A DNA stretch of 64,000 nt from Mangifera indica. Lineage: Eukaryota; Streptophyta; Magnoliopsida; Sapindales; Anacardiaceae. Below the pieces are notes generated by a model. It saw only the letters and a program-made list of their open reading frames with translations, did not search any database and was not told where the DNA came from. Position numbers and translations under genes: made by a program. Location of the stretch: the NCBI RefSeq assembly GCF_011075055.1, contig NC_058150.1, forward strand, positions 1,178,001 to 1,242,000, written 5' to 3'. This document shows positions 12,701 through 25,327 of the stretch, one piece after another (within the stretch, counting starts at the first letter, position 1; the number at the start of each line of letters is the position of its first letter).

Positions 12701-15700
12701 AAACCAATTTAATGACTTTAGGCATTTGATTGAAAGTATTCAAAGTGCAGGAGCAAATTCTACTTCTGCTGCTCAGTTTTATGAAAAGCTATGCATCCAT
12801 ACTGATCAAATCATGGAAACTATACTAGGGCACTTCCACAATGAAGAAGTTCAGGTGAGCTTTCCTTGCTTGTGTAGGAATCCTTTTTAGGAATGTTTAT
12901 CAGCTGTGATCATTTTGTGCTGCAAGTTTCCTTTAAATGCTATAGTAAAATAGACTCGTTTCGGGGAAATAGGTTTGTCATAATTAAGGGAAAAGCATTA
13001 GATTTTAATAAATGTCCCATATCTGGTTTCGTAATTTAGATACTGTAAAGAAATTTATGCGATTTTTCTCTCCGAAATTCCATTGGTGTTGCTTAGTAAA
13101 AATTCTACGGAAACTTCCTTCTTGTTGTAAGATATCTATTAAATTTCTTGCATGTTTAGGTTCTTCCGCTTGCTCGAAAGCACTTCAGCTTCAAGAGACA
13201 GCAAGAAATTTTGTACCAAAGCTTGTGCGTTATGCCATTAAAATTGATTGAGCGTGTCCTGCCATGGCTGATGGGGTCATTGACTGAAAAAGAAGCCATA
13301 AATTTCCTTCAGAATATGCAATCTGCAGGTATTATTACCCCTCACCATTCAATAACTTGCAACATAATAGCATTCAGTAAATTTGTTACGGACATGAATT
13401 TTAAACTGTGCCTGTCTCTTTGATTCAGCTCCAGCAACAGATAAGGCTCTTGTCACTCTGTTTTCTGGATGGGCTTGCAAGGGTAGGAATCAGGGTGAAT
13501 GCTTGTCTTCCAATGTAGTTGGCTGTTGTCTTGCTAAAAAGTTCGCTGATATTGAAGAAAATGTCTCACAGTCATGTCATGCTTGCTCTTCGCGATTTTG
13601 CACTGATAACAATCCATTATCATCTCAAAATAAAGTGAAAAGACGAGTGAAAAGAAATGTTGCGGTGTTGTGTAAAAGTAGCAATATCCCTGACTCCTTG
13701 CAAACTGCAAATTCCCTGTCTTTGAGTGATCGGCCTTGTTGTGTCCCAGGTTTAGGAGTATACAGCAACAATCTGGGATTCAGTTCTCACTCTACAACCA
13801 AGTCTTTGCGGTCCTTGTCTTTCAGCTCCTCTGCTCCATCACTTAATTCTAGTCTGTTTATCTGGGAAACAGATAGTAGTAGCTCTTATGATGTTGGATG
13901 TGCAGAAAGACCAATTGATACCATATTCAAATTTCATAAAGCCATCAGCAAAGACTTAGAATATCTAGATGTTGAATCTGGAAAGCTGACTGATTGTGAT
14001 GAGACATTCCTTCGGCAGTTCATTGGAAGATTTCATCTCCTATGGGGCTTATACAGAGCTCACAGTAATGCTGAGGATGAAATTGTTTTTCCAGCTCTGG
14101 AAGCAAAAGAATCACTTCATAATGTGAGTCACTCATATACATTGGACCATCAGCAGGAAGAGAAACTGTTTGAAGATATTTCATGTGTTCTTACTGAGAT
14201 TTCACAACTGCATGAAAGCTTGCAAAGGGTCCATTTGGATGAAAATTTAACTTGGAGTGACACTGAATTCTTTGCAGCCCACGGGAGTGATTTAATGGAC
14301 AAATATATTGAGCTAACTACTAAACTTCAAGGGATGTGTAAATCCATAAAAGTTTCTCTTGATCATCATATTTTGAGAGAAGAACTTGAGCTGTGGCCAT
14401 TGTTTGATAGACATTTCTCTCTAGAGGAGCAAGACAAAATTGTTGGTCGCATAATTGGATCTACAGGTGCTGAAGTGCTCCAATCTATGCTACCATGGGT
14501 AACTTCTGCTCTTACTTTCGATGAGCAGAATAAATTGATGGACACATGGAAGCAGGCAACAAAAAACACAATGTTCAATGATTGGCTTAATGAATGCTGG
14601 AAAGGACCTCCAGAATCATCTTCTGACACTGAAGCATCAAATGCGAAAATTTCTCAGACAGGTATTTGCTATGCTTTCAGTCTCTGTATCATGAGTGATT
14701 ATTGTGGTTTTTTATACACTCCAATGATTGTACTTTTGAAAAGACTGCAGACTTTATAGAACATTATCATAGATCTGATAGTTCACTTTATATTGAATGC
14801 ATTATTTTTGGGTCAAGATACTTGAACGTATTTATACTCTAATTCTTTCTAGATAATGACTTTCAAGAAAGCTCGGATCAAAGTGATTCAATGTTTAAGC
14901 CTGGATGGAAAGATATCTTTCGTATGAATCAAAATGAGCTTGAGGCTGAGATCAGGAAGGTTTATAGGGACTCAACTCTTGATCCCAGGAGGCAAGCATA
15001 TCTAGTTCAAAATTTGATGACAAGGTTAGTTTCAATGACTGATACATTTTTACTGTAAATATCGTAAACTGGTACATATTCTTGATGCTGCACTCTTCTT
15101 TCTTGTTGAAACTTCCTTGATCAAGATTCCTATATAATTAATTTATATAATATTTTAGTCGCTGGATAGCTGCACAGCAGAAGTTGCCTCAAGCAACAGC
15201 TGCGGAAACTTCTAATAATGGAGATGTAATGGGTTGCTCACCATCATTTCGTGATCCAGAGAAACAAGTATTTGGGTGTGAGCACTACAAAAGAAACTGC
15301 AAAATTCGTGCGGCTTGCTGTGGCAAGTTATTTACCTGTAGATTTTGCCATGACAAAATGAGTGATCACTCAATGGATAGGTAATTTTTTATGTTCTGAC
15401 TTTTAATTAAAGCTACGCATCTGTAAGTGTGATGTCTGGTTCGTTTATTACAGAAAAGCAACATCGGAAATGATGTGTATGCTATGCCTCAAAATTCAGG
15501 CTGTTGGGCCAACCTGCACAACCCCTTCATGCAATGGGCTATCTATGGCAAAGTACTATTGCAGCATATGCAAACTCTTTGATGATGAAAGGTGCATGAT
15601 TCTAATAGAATGTTCAATCTCCAATTCACATATTTGGTTATGAACTTCGAAACTTTGATACCCTCCATTGCTTCTGTCAAGTCTTTTGAAGTGAAGGAAT

Positions 15701-16716
15701 AGACTTCTCTTTAAGCTATCCTTGTAACTTAATTTTTTCTAATGTGTTTATACTGGCTTTGTGCCAAATATGTTAATTCATTTGTGAATTTTTTTAATCT
15801 TCTCAGGGTTGTGTATCATTGTCCATTTTGCAATTTATGCCGTCTTGGGAGGGGTCTTGGCAAAGACTATTTTCATTGCATGACCTGCAATTGTTGCTTG
15901 CCCTTGAAGATAGTGAACCACAAGTGCATTGAAAAATGTTTAGAAACAAACTGCCCTATCTGCTGTGACTTCCTATTCACATCAAGTGACATTGTCAGAG
16001 CTTTACCTTGTGGCCATCACATGCATGTTGCTTGCTTTCAGGTTTCGTTTTAGTGATTCTTACATTCTCAATCCATTTCCTTCACATAGTGTAGACCTGC
16101 TTATAAGTCATCTCAAAAGTGTGAAGGAATTTGATTTCATATTCTATATTCATTGTTAGGCATACACTTGCAGTCACTACACCTGCCCAATTTGCAGCAA
16201 ATCCTTGGGAGATATGGCAGTAAGACAACATTTTGTTATTTTTTAGCTCAGACTGCTTTCTAACAAATTGTATTATTTCCATACCCACATTTAAAGTATA
16301 GTTGAAGCCTGATTGTCTACATTTCTCTGTTTTTCTTGTCCTACGCAGATCTATTTTGGCATGCTTGATGCTCTTTTGGCTGCGGAGGAGCTTCCAATGG
16401 AATATAAGAATCGTTTACAGGTGCATTTGCCTCTGCATCTTTCTGCCTCTCACTCTGTCTCGGTCTTTTAAATACTCTTTTATTTGCTCGTAAGACAAAA
16501 CCTTATAATTGAGCTCTGCTGTATTTTCTTGTTCTCATGTGTCCACTTCTAAATCATTCCAATACAAATATGGGAATCCAGGATATTCTTTGCAACGACT
16601 GTGAGAAAAAGGGCACCGCACGCTTCCATTGGTTATATCATAAATGTGGATCCTGTGGATCTTACAACACCCGGGTGATCAAGAGTGAGGCAACAGCTCC
16701 GGACTGCTCGACATAA
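9731..16716 (+). CDS. BTS: Zinc finger protein BRUTUS (hemerythrin-RING E3 ubiquitin ligase)
   Basis: Iron-sensing E3 ligase that restrains the iron-deficiency response; in Arabidopsis it targets group IVc bHLH factors. Fourteen exons join in frame: 9731-10012, 11405-11614, 11802-11996, 12086-12453, 12626-12854, 13160-13328, 13429-14661, 14853-15024, 15159-15380, 15454-15591, 15807-16041, 16160-16219, 16349-16420, 16582-16716, giving 1239 aa (Arabidopsis BTS is about 1254). Three hemerythrin domains are visible. The first, around residues 40-190, has [16 protein letters not shown] and [14 protein letters not shown]. The second, around 305-440, has [14 protein letters not shown] and [17 protein letters not shown]. 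The third, around 648-810, has [27 protein letters not shown] and [15 protein letters not shown]. Then come a CHY zinc finger from [16 protein letters not shown] (about 985-1055), a CTCHY finger, a RING-H2 with [15 protein letters not shown] and YTCPICSKS (about 1127-1170), and a C-terminal Cys-rich ribbon with CNDCEKKG and [12 protein letters not shown]. All junctions are GT-AG except intron 3, which is GC-AG. The open frame throughout suggests a functional gene. Confidence 0.96.
11997..12085 (+). other. GC-AG intron in BTS (intron 3)
   Basis: This 89-nt intron begins cag|gcaagt and ends gaag|gtt. Protein continuity (KLLQQ|VIFTWM) requires exactly this junction, and no GT donor keeps the frame. 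The flanking donor bases (CAG before, AAGT after) match the strong consensus typical of GC donors. Confidence 0.85.
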
Positions 16717-18814
16717 ATAACAGGTTTCTTTTATTCTGTAAATATTCACATCCATTAGCTTGTAAATGCTCATATAAGAAACCCAAAATTTACCCTCTTG
16801 AACCCTTTAGAAATAGCAGCTTTATAGGTTGTAATATCGTTATTGAATTCACTATAGAGTATAGAGACAACAGTAGAAACGGAGAGAGTAGTAGAAGCTA
16901 CAGAAGATTGAAATATCGAAATATATTGGCACATGAGATTCGTAAAACTAGCAGTAAAAGTTTATGGCATGAAACTTTGTAATTGTAAGTTGTAATTTTA
17001 TGTAATGGTTGGCATCTCTCCAACTCAAATAAGAGCCAGACGATTTTCAGAGTTTGTGGGGATTAAAATCTTAGGTAGCATTTAACGTTCATTGGCCCTT
17101 TGGTAGGGTAACACCCAAAATAATTGTAAGAAACATGGGGCAACATTATGTTATCGTTCACATTATCGGGTAATTATGATTCATTGAAGGGACTTGCTAC
17201 AGTGTTGTGCTGTAAAGCTCATAACCTAAAACAAATAAAATGCATTTACACAGTGATGTATAATAGCCACTGGCCCACAGCCTTCATTGAATTGGTGGTG
17301 CCACTTAATGACCCGTAAGGTAAGATTTAGCTCATATGATGGCTAGCAAATCCCCTAAGCAAATTGTCAGTTTGACGCAAATTAAATTGTCATGTGGTTC
17401 AATAATTGTTAATTTGTTATAATAATAATAATAATAATAATATGATTGCTTAGAATATTGTAATTAGCCAGGGAACCCAATCTAATGATATTATCACAGT
17501 AAAGTGATTGACCTCTTGATAAGTCTGATGTACAATTAAGGGTAGAATTTAACGGAATTGATCCTAAACAATGTCAGCTCAAGTTTGACTTATATCCAAA
17601 ACAACGAATTTGAGATTGAACTCAATTTGAATGTTAAAAAAGTATCAGAGAAAAAAAATAATTGTTAGTTAAAAAGGTTTTAGTACAGTTTAAATTTTTT
17701 TTAATCTCAATCTCTGCTTTTTTAAACTAAATAATGATTTGAGCTTGAGTCATTTTATATTAGATTATCCTTATGCAAAACAACTAGTTGGAGATTTATC
17801 TTAATACGGAAGTAATTGTAACATCATTAAAATATGTCCAAAAAATTCAAAAGAAAAAACATTATTTTCTTCTTTGTTGAGAAGTCTTGCTAAGACGTTG
17901 AAAATTATAGGTCGAGTGTGGGTGATGTTGAGATATTGCTTGTAAAGCATGAGACATTTGTATTTACATTGAGGGCGACTGAAGAGAAGAGTGAGGGCCT
18001 ATGCAAAGATTACACGGGTGGCTAAAGCAAACAAAGTTCAACAAAGTAATATTTTTGGTGTTATGATTTTTCAATCCAAGATCCCTTAAAATATTGCCCT
18101 TGTATCTTCATCCTGAGGGTATCTAACAAAAGCCAACCTCCAAATCAAAGGCAAATCTCATAAAAGATGAATGATGATTAAAAAAATACATATTATATAA
18201 GAATGAAACAAAGATCAAATGTTGCTTTTCAATAAACAAAAGAGAAATTAAACATAGAAGAAATGAAATAGTAGGGGTGGACACAATCTAAGCGACTCAA
18301 GCTCAAATCACAATTTGGTTTGTAAAATTTGAGTTTAAGCTAAAGAAATTTCAATTCAACAATCTCAAGTTTCGATTTGAGATCAATGTCTTGTTAATGT
18401 CATAATATCAGAGTTCACTTTATTAACAATTATTATTTTTCTCTAATAATTTTTTTTTTTAGTGTTATTATTTTTCAGTTAAGCAAACTTAACTCAATAT
18501 CAAACTATTCGTTTTGGATTTGAATTAAGGTTGAGCTTAAACAACCGCTCTCCGAGGAAAAGAAAACCCATGAACAAGGGTGCCTGCCCATATGTCCGCT
18601 CAGCTTGTGACATATTGATATGCATGAAGCCTTCTTCCATCCTTCTTGATTTCATATCATCTTTACTATACAATTATCCCCTCTTAAATCTTCTTCAATT
18701 AATAATTCAATCTCTTTTGATCTATTACATGAGAGTGAGACATGTACATACGGTTTACAACTCTCGAGATTCAACAAGAACAGAGAACATCAATAGAAAG
18801 CAAAAAATTACAGA
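16717..18814. other. BTS 3' region and intergenic DNA
   Basis: About 16717-17050 should contain the BTS 3' UTR. A (TAA)n run lies at 17418-17441. The dispersed repeat family appears at about 17570-17780 and again at 18276-18540, where it begins taggggtggacacaatc. About 18560-18814 is likely the 3' UTR of the minus-strand gene that follows. No other gene is supported. Confidence 0.5.
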
Positions 18815-19513
18815 TCACTTCTTGTTGTTCTTCTTATCCTTCGATCCACTGCGTAAGAGAGACCCCAAACCAAAGAGATTTGCAGTCCCTTTAGAGATAT
18901 AAGGATGTGGAACATTCAACACAGGATTGATTTTCAAACCGTTTCCATAAGAACCCACATAGTTTTTCTTCAATGGAGGCTTCTGGTACGCTGTAGAAGA
19001 AGAAGAAGAAGAAGTTGACGAAGACCTTGCCTTGTGATTGTGATTATGATTATCTTTTAACGATGGCGATCGTTTGTTATTAGGCACTGAACCAGTTGAG
19101 TTGCTTCGAGATAGAAGAGGCAAAGAACAAATCAGACTTTTCTTAGCTTCATGATTCAGGCTGCAACTTCTGTTGAAACCCCAGAAAGATTTAGCCTGTT
19201 GAGGCTTCATAATCATGGCCTCCTCCTTTGCGGTGTCAGGAGGAGGAGGAAGAAGAGGAGGAAGAGAAACAGACGGCGGAGCAGAAGAACGTTTCAGGGG
19301 TACTTGTGCCGGTAGAATCACACCATTGGCGAAAAGCTCATCGGCTGAAGACGATTCTTGTTCAGAACAGCTTGGAATGCTGAATTCAAACTCTGGATTC
19401 GAGTCCATGAGCTGAGTGTCCCTTCGAGACTTCATTTCATTAATGGCTACTACAGCTTCCGCCTGGCAAAGATCATGGGAAAATGACACTCTAGGACTTG
19501 TCTCCGAGCACAT
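18815..19513 (-). CDS. Ser-rich plant protein resembling membrane-associated kinase regulators
   Basis: Single-exon frame of 232 aa starting MCSETSPRVSFSHDLCQAEA. Order of visible features: an acidic FEFS motif at about 42-45, SSSADELFANGVILP at 54-68, a proline-rich stretch at about 79-92, KSFWGFNRSCSLN at 108-120, KKSLICSLPLLSRSNSTGSV at 124-143, a His/Asn run and poly-Ser at 155-173, and a conserved-looking tail PVLNVPHPYISKGTANLFGL at 197-216 followed by a Lys-rich end. The blend of FEFS/ADELF motifs, Ser patches and a basic C-terminus resembles small plant proteins annotated as membrane-associated kinase regulators (At1g67050 type, from memory). No enzymatic domain, signal peptide or membrane segment is visible. 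The family label is uncertain; the reading frame itself is convincing. Confidence 0.75.
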   Translation of the reverse strand: MCSETSPRVSFSHDLCQAEAVVAINEMKSRRDTQLMDSNPEFEFSIPSCSEQESSSADELFANGVILPAQVPLKRSSAPPSVSLPPLLPPPPDTAKEEAMIMKPQQAKSFWGFNRSCSLNHEAKKSLICSLPLLSRSNSTGSVPNNKRSPSLKDNHNHNHKARSSSTSSSSSSTAYQKPPLKKNYVGSYGNGLKINPVLNVPHPYISKGTANLFGLGSLLRSGSKDKKNNKK

Positions 19514-20054
19514 ACTAATAAAAGCAATGAAAAGAAGGTTGAATATTCAAGAACTTGGAAAGAAAAGCTGAAGAAAAGGATTCAAATTTGACGGGCCAAG
19601 AAGAAGACAAAAGGGTTGAATTCAAAAATAGATTAGTATGAGTTTCTAGACGACAAAAACAGCAAGGAGCAGCTTGTTTGAAGATTCATGGGGGAATATT
19701 TGGATGATAAGAGAAAGAAAGATTGAAGCAGAGGAAAGAGGAGATACAAACAAACAAGTCTTCAAACTGAAGTTGCAGAGATAGATGGAATGATTATGAG
19801 GTAGAAGGCAGATTGTTCTGTGGGAAATGTTAGGATTCAGAGAAGATAACGAGGAAAAATGAGACCTAAAATATGAAAATGGAAAGAGATAAAGAAAAAG
19901 AGAGAGAAACTTGAGGATGCTTTTAAGAGGTAACTTCATTGACGGGCAAACAAAATCTGCATATTAAAATATGCAGTAAAGAATAGCAAAAGAAATCTAC
20001 CAGAGAATTCAGGTTTATGGGTTCATACTACTTTCAAATTTCATAATATTTATA
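19514..20054 (-). promoter_or_regulatory. Leader and TATA region of the MAKR-like gene, with a 97-codon upstream ORF
   Basis: On the minus strand a TATA-like tataaata lies at 20047-20054. That would put transcription start near 20015 and give a leader of about 500 nt, rich in CT. The leader would contain an upstream ORF at 19939-19646 (97 codons), ending 132 nt before the main ATG. Its predicted peptide is hydrophobic and of low complexity, so it is likely a by-product of the CT-rich leader. The start site is inferred. Confidence 0.4.
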
Positions 20055-23000
20055 GATTGATAATGTTACCGAGCCATCAGCAACCATTGAATTAACCCGA
20101 AAATTACCTAACGCCAGCAAGTGTTCAAATAGTGAAGTTGACCCTGTTATCAAATAATTGACCATATGAAGGTAGTGTTTTTAGACCTGGACAGTACTGG
20201 TTTCGACCAAGACTCGATAATTAGTCTAATTTGGATCAGTGTTGTTTAACTATAGGGTCAATCAAGTCAAACCATCAAATTGGGATAAAATAAGTTATTT
20301 TGTAAAATTTTTCTATTTTTACTATTCAAACCCAATACATATGATAAGAAATCTGAATCCATTTGTAAGATAATAAATTTGTTATTAAACTGTTTTCTTT
20401 AGATTAATTTAGTTTTAATATAAAATTTTATTTATGTCACTGACATATTGATGATGTCATTAATTGGTAAGTTTAGTTAAGACCCGATTTACCATTAATT
20501 GTGTTAATGTTCGGTCTAAATCTAAAAGCATTGATTACTGAAGGGCAACCATTTCAACCCCACTACCAAGGAAAAAGGCCTAAAAGCTTGGTAACAATAA
20601 GGTTGACAGCAAATCTAGCAGGACTAATTTGAACAAATCACTCAATGTGATTGATTTTAACTTTTGAATTTGCAAGGTGGGTAATTCAATTTCAATTACA
20701 TCTTTCACTTTTACGAATATTAATTAAATCATGATCTAAATTTTTTTCTTCTTTTGTTCTATTTTTTCCTTCATAGAACATGTGGGCACACATCGTTGTC
20801 CCGCAAACATGACTTTGTGAATTTGTCGTGCCTTTGTTTTCAAGCTATATAATCAACCTACTTCTCAAATATATTTTGCTTAAATGTCTCATCTTATTAT
20901 ATTTTAATTTATATAAGTTATAATATATGGTCTGGATTATCCATAACTGTTTGTCCACTTAGTCTCCGGGAATTCCTCTGAGCCCTGGTTTATCTGGTTG
21001 TCATTGAAGAACTCAAATTCATCACCAAATTGACTGTCTTGTTAATATATTATTCATAAGATGGATATATGATTATATTAAAAATTATTTGAAATGGTTG
21101 ATCGAGAAAAGAAAATTAAGATGTTTACTTTGCATATATAGGATTTTTTTTTTTAAGGCGTTGAAAACCAATTTATTGAACAAGTTTGACATATGTTTGA
21201 GCCGAACCAAAAATTTGGTTCAAAAAACCCTTAAACTTAAACAAAACCAATTAAGAGATTAATCAGTTTTGATCTAAATTAAAAGTATTAAATAATTAAA
21301 TCAAAATTTTAAACTACTTTTAAATTGAGTTTTTAGAAGGACAATTATTCAAAACTTAAAATTCTTGTTCTAGTTTTGATATTTTTTTCGATTTATCTAA
21401 AATTGTAAACAACCGATAGAATGAGATTATTCTTTATTAAACAAAGAATATGGAAAATTGAATGTATTCCACGTCTTAAAGGGGCATTTCAATCTTCAAA
21501 ATTTGTTTTTCTTCAACCTCCATTTTTCAACATTTAAAACTAATTCAATTCGATTAACCAACTTGCAAATACTGTCAAACCGGCTATTAAACTAAAGAAC
21601 ACTTGTTTGGCCAAATTTTTAATGAACCAATTTTTCTGATTACTCTTTTTCCAATCTAGTTATCGGTTCGAATACCAATTCGCTTCAGTCTAAGAATTTT
21701 ATTTAACACTCCTATTATTTACTCCATAAGATAAAACCAATGAAGGAAGGCACATCCCATAATTGGGAAATCGATTGAATGAATTTAGAAGGGGAAGGGG
21801 AAAATGTAGAGTAGATTTTCAAATAATAATTCTACCATTAATGGATGCTAGATGAAGTACAGACAGCTCATAAATATCAAGCTAAAATAAGAGGCAAAAA
21901 TAGTTAGCATGTGTGTATAAGAAGGGGCAAGTTAATAGTCATGAATGAACCATCAATCCGAATAAATGAAATTTAATTACATCACTTGATATAACCCATC
22001 AACCAACCTCTCTAATTAAATTTGATAGAAATTTTTAAAATACAAGCTATCATGTACATTTCAACTTGATGTCATATTAATAAACACTCATAAATATGTA
22101 GTCATGACAATTCTTATCATTCAATTCAAATCAATTAGTTTGAGATAGACGTAATCAAAAAGGTTATCAAAGAATCACTGATATGATATCATTAATAGTA
22201 TAAATATTATGTTCATGAGATGAATAATGTTACTAGAAAGTGATTTAAATAAAACTTAAACTAAACTGTTAAACTGAAACTCTAATTTGAATTCAACTCA
22301 AATAAACCCAAACACTAAATTGACTTGTTTTCAGGATTCAAGCAATCAACATCGATCTCTATCCCCTATTCTCTTGTTATAGCAATTGTCCTTTATCTTC
22401 ACAATTATTGACTAAGTTTTTAAAGGTCTAAACTAAATATATTAACATATAAGTATGTCTAACTATGTAATTATGCTATTATTCTTTTTACACTATTGTA
22501 CAAAAGGCAGAAGGGAAGGGCACTTTCTTTGTGTACTATCACTCTACTAAACTATGGGACTGAACCATTTTAAAATATGTTCTACTCTTCTTACTCGTTC
22601 AGTCTCACCACCCTTCGCACAAGACCACACCGTTGAATTTATATACTTTTCGCCAGTATAGGTCTTTTCGTTTCGATTTAACACAATCCATATGACATAA
22701 TAACAGGATTAATGGCAGTTAGTAGGATCACACTGATCCTGTCCAAATTAATTAAACTCTTAAAATTCTGTGGTGGGTATTTGATTTGATGTTTCTTAAT
22801 TAATCTCTAATCAAACATAATTGATGGTGGGATTAGTTAACAGGCTTTGACAATGTGTGTTGCGTGTCCTTAGCAATGTGGGCATTTTATTCTAATGGTA
22901 AGATTGATGTTTTCAGAATAATTCATAAGATTCCTTCTAATCAAGACCCTAATAAATTTCATTTATAAAGGTTTAGGTGATTAGTGGGAAAGTTTTATAA

Positions 23001-23940
23001 TTATTCTCAAATTTTGAATGAATTTTAGTACTATTAGAATTTGACTCACGTAAGATGAACTTTTATTAGGTTTGTAATTGATATGTTGTTAACAATTATA
23101 TAATAAGAGTTGGTGAAATTTTAAATCAAAAGACAACCCAAAATGGATGAAAAAAGTAAGAAAGATAGGTTCTATTTTATTTTTTTTTTCACTTTTTTAT
23201 TTTTTCTCTTGAGATATATGTATAATAGGATATAGTAATAATAAAAAAGAGAATTATTAGCACTTTCTAATAATAAAGATAAAAATAAAAGGTCACCCCA
23301 CATGACATGACACTTTCTATTTTCACTACCATCACATCTATCGGTTGGTTAAATTGAGTGTCTATCCATGTACGTCTTTGAAAATTGTATGAGAAAAAGC
23401 AAATGGCAGTAGCCAAAACCAAGAAACCTGACAATTTACATATGGAAGACTTTGACGTTATACTTTAGGTGTGTAAAAAGTCCCCTTCACTTTCAAAGCA
23501 CCGGCCTACATAATGTAAATCACAGAGGAGACGGTATATGTCAGTCATATGAAAGAAACGTTGCTGCTTAATCTCAAAGCAGTAAAGCAAGGGTCCCTCA
23601 CCTCTTGTTAATGTTGCTTCTACTACACACACACTATATAATTCAGATATTAGTAGGTAGAGTTGCAGACTCAGATTGAGAATGCTTCTGTCTTTCTAAC
23701 CAAACCACACATGATAGATAAAATTCACAGCTACACTCAACATTCCAAAATCACCAGCCCTTTCATGTGAGGATTTGATGAAAGATGAGAGAAACAATTG
23801 AACCATCTTTGATTTCATCTTCAGCTTCTCCTCCCTAAACTAGGCTTTCTTCATATTGAGACTATACTTACAACAACACATGATGGAATTGCAGACATTG
23901 TATTTGATGATCTCATGTGTATGTATGACCATAATTTTAT
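20055..23940. other. Intergenic AT-rich DNA with repeat relics
   Basis: No gene is supported over 3.9 kb. Degenerate repeat pieces with 'ggtttgaccaagactcgat'-like and 'aaccaaaaatttggttc' words occur at about 20180-20540 and 21160-21700. A promoter-like stretch on the plus strand, with actatataat at 23632-23641 and CA/CT-rich DNA downstream, lies at 23600-23850. It has no coding frame that I can attach to it. Confidence 0.45.
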
Positions 23941-23949
23941 ATAGCGACA

Positions 23950-25261
23950 ATCAATTAAATTTTTATATCTTGAAGCAAAAAAAAAATCATGGAGATCAGA
24001 AAGTGTCATACCAGGCAAGAGAGAATTTCTTCCTCCGTAATACCTGTCGCTTACATACCTCATGAACCATTGATTTGATGAGATATATACAGAATCAGAA
24101 TATTAATGACGTCTCTAATCACAAACAACAGCATTAATATATTAGTAATTACAATGCCTTGACACATAATAACGGGTTTATTAAAAATAATAAAATCTTG
24201 AATGATTTTTACAACTTGTGAAATTGTCTCTTTTCTGTATAACATATGAACGACAAAAGAATGACTCGAATTCTGTCAAGATGCAGGTAGTCATCCCAAG
24301 TCATGCGCGAAGTGGTTTTAAGAATTAATGCATGGTATATACTGGGTGCCATAACAATTGCAACAGATTCTGGCAGCATTGAACCGCATGTAACTACACT
24401 TGGATGATAATCAGCTACAAGAAAGGAAGAGATCCATGCTAAAATAATGCCCACTTCACATTCATCTGTATATGATTCTCTTCAAGGGAAATAAGTTTTC
24501 AAAAAAACAAATTATTTCTTTATATCATTTTCTATTTCCTTCTAAACTGTTTCTCTATTGACAGAACGAAGACATGAGTTCATTCATATACACAATAAGG
24601 TTTAGCATTGGCTTGGTGCCAAGTAAAATACCTACATACACATGCGCATTAGAAGAAAGCACATAATTGTCATGGTAATTCAAAATTCCTCCACAGTGAT
24701 CACATTTATTTTACAGGTATATAAAAGAAATCTCAATCCCAAGCTGGTTATCACTAAAGTGTAATATAAATTAATACCACCTTAAAGAAAGTCTAGAAAT
24801 GTCACACCTCTTTAAGCTTCTTTACTAGAGAACACCAAAGTGGACAATTAAAATTCCATCAATAGAGGAGGATGAAGATGTACTAAAAAGGTACAAAACA
24901 AGGATCACAGTGTGCTGGTGGTTGATATGGACAACTGATTTAATCATCAGATTTGTACAGAACTTTGCAAATCCAATAGATGTGAGTTGAGGATCATTAG
25001 CAAAAGAAAATTTGAAAAAAAAAAAATGAGGTACAAGAAAGAGCAGGAGATATGACAAAAACAAATTATTGCAAGCCTCACAGTAAAGGAATAAGACTTA
25101 AAACGTCTCCTAACTGATTAACATGCAATATAGATATCAGTGACATGAAGCTTAATAAAAATTCAATTCAGTTCATATACAGGCAAAATATTGACAAGTA
25201 ATCTTATGATCAGTGATTATCGATAATTCACATTATTTGTAAGAAACAAATATTTGATTAG

Positions 25262-25327
<66 letters not shown>

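Noticed and set aside
23600..23900. Plus-strand promoter-like stretch with TATA-type sequence and CA/CT-rich DNA, possible MIR gene
   Set aside because: No foldback with about 21 nt of pairing could be drawn, and no coding exon follows.
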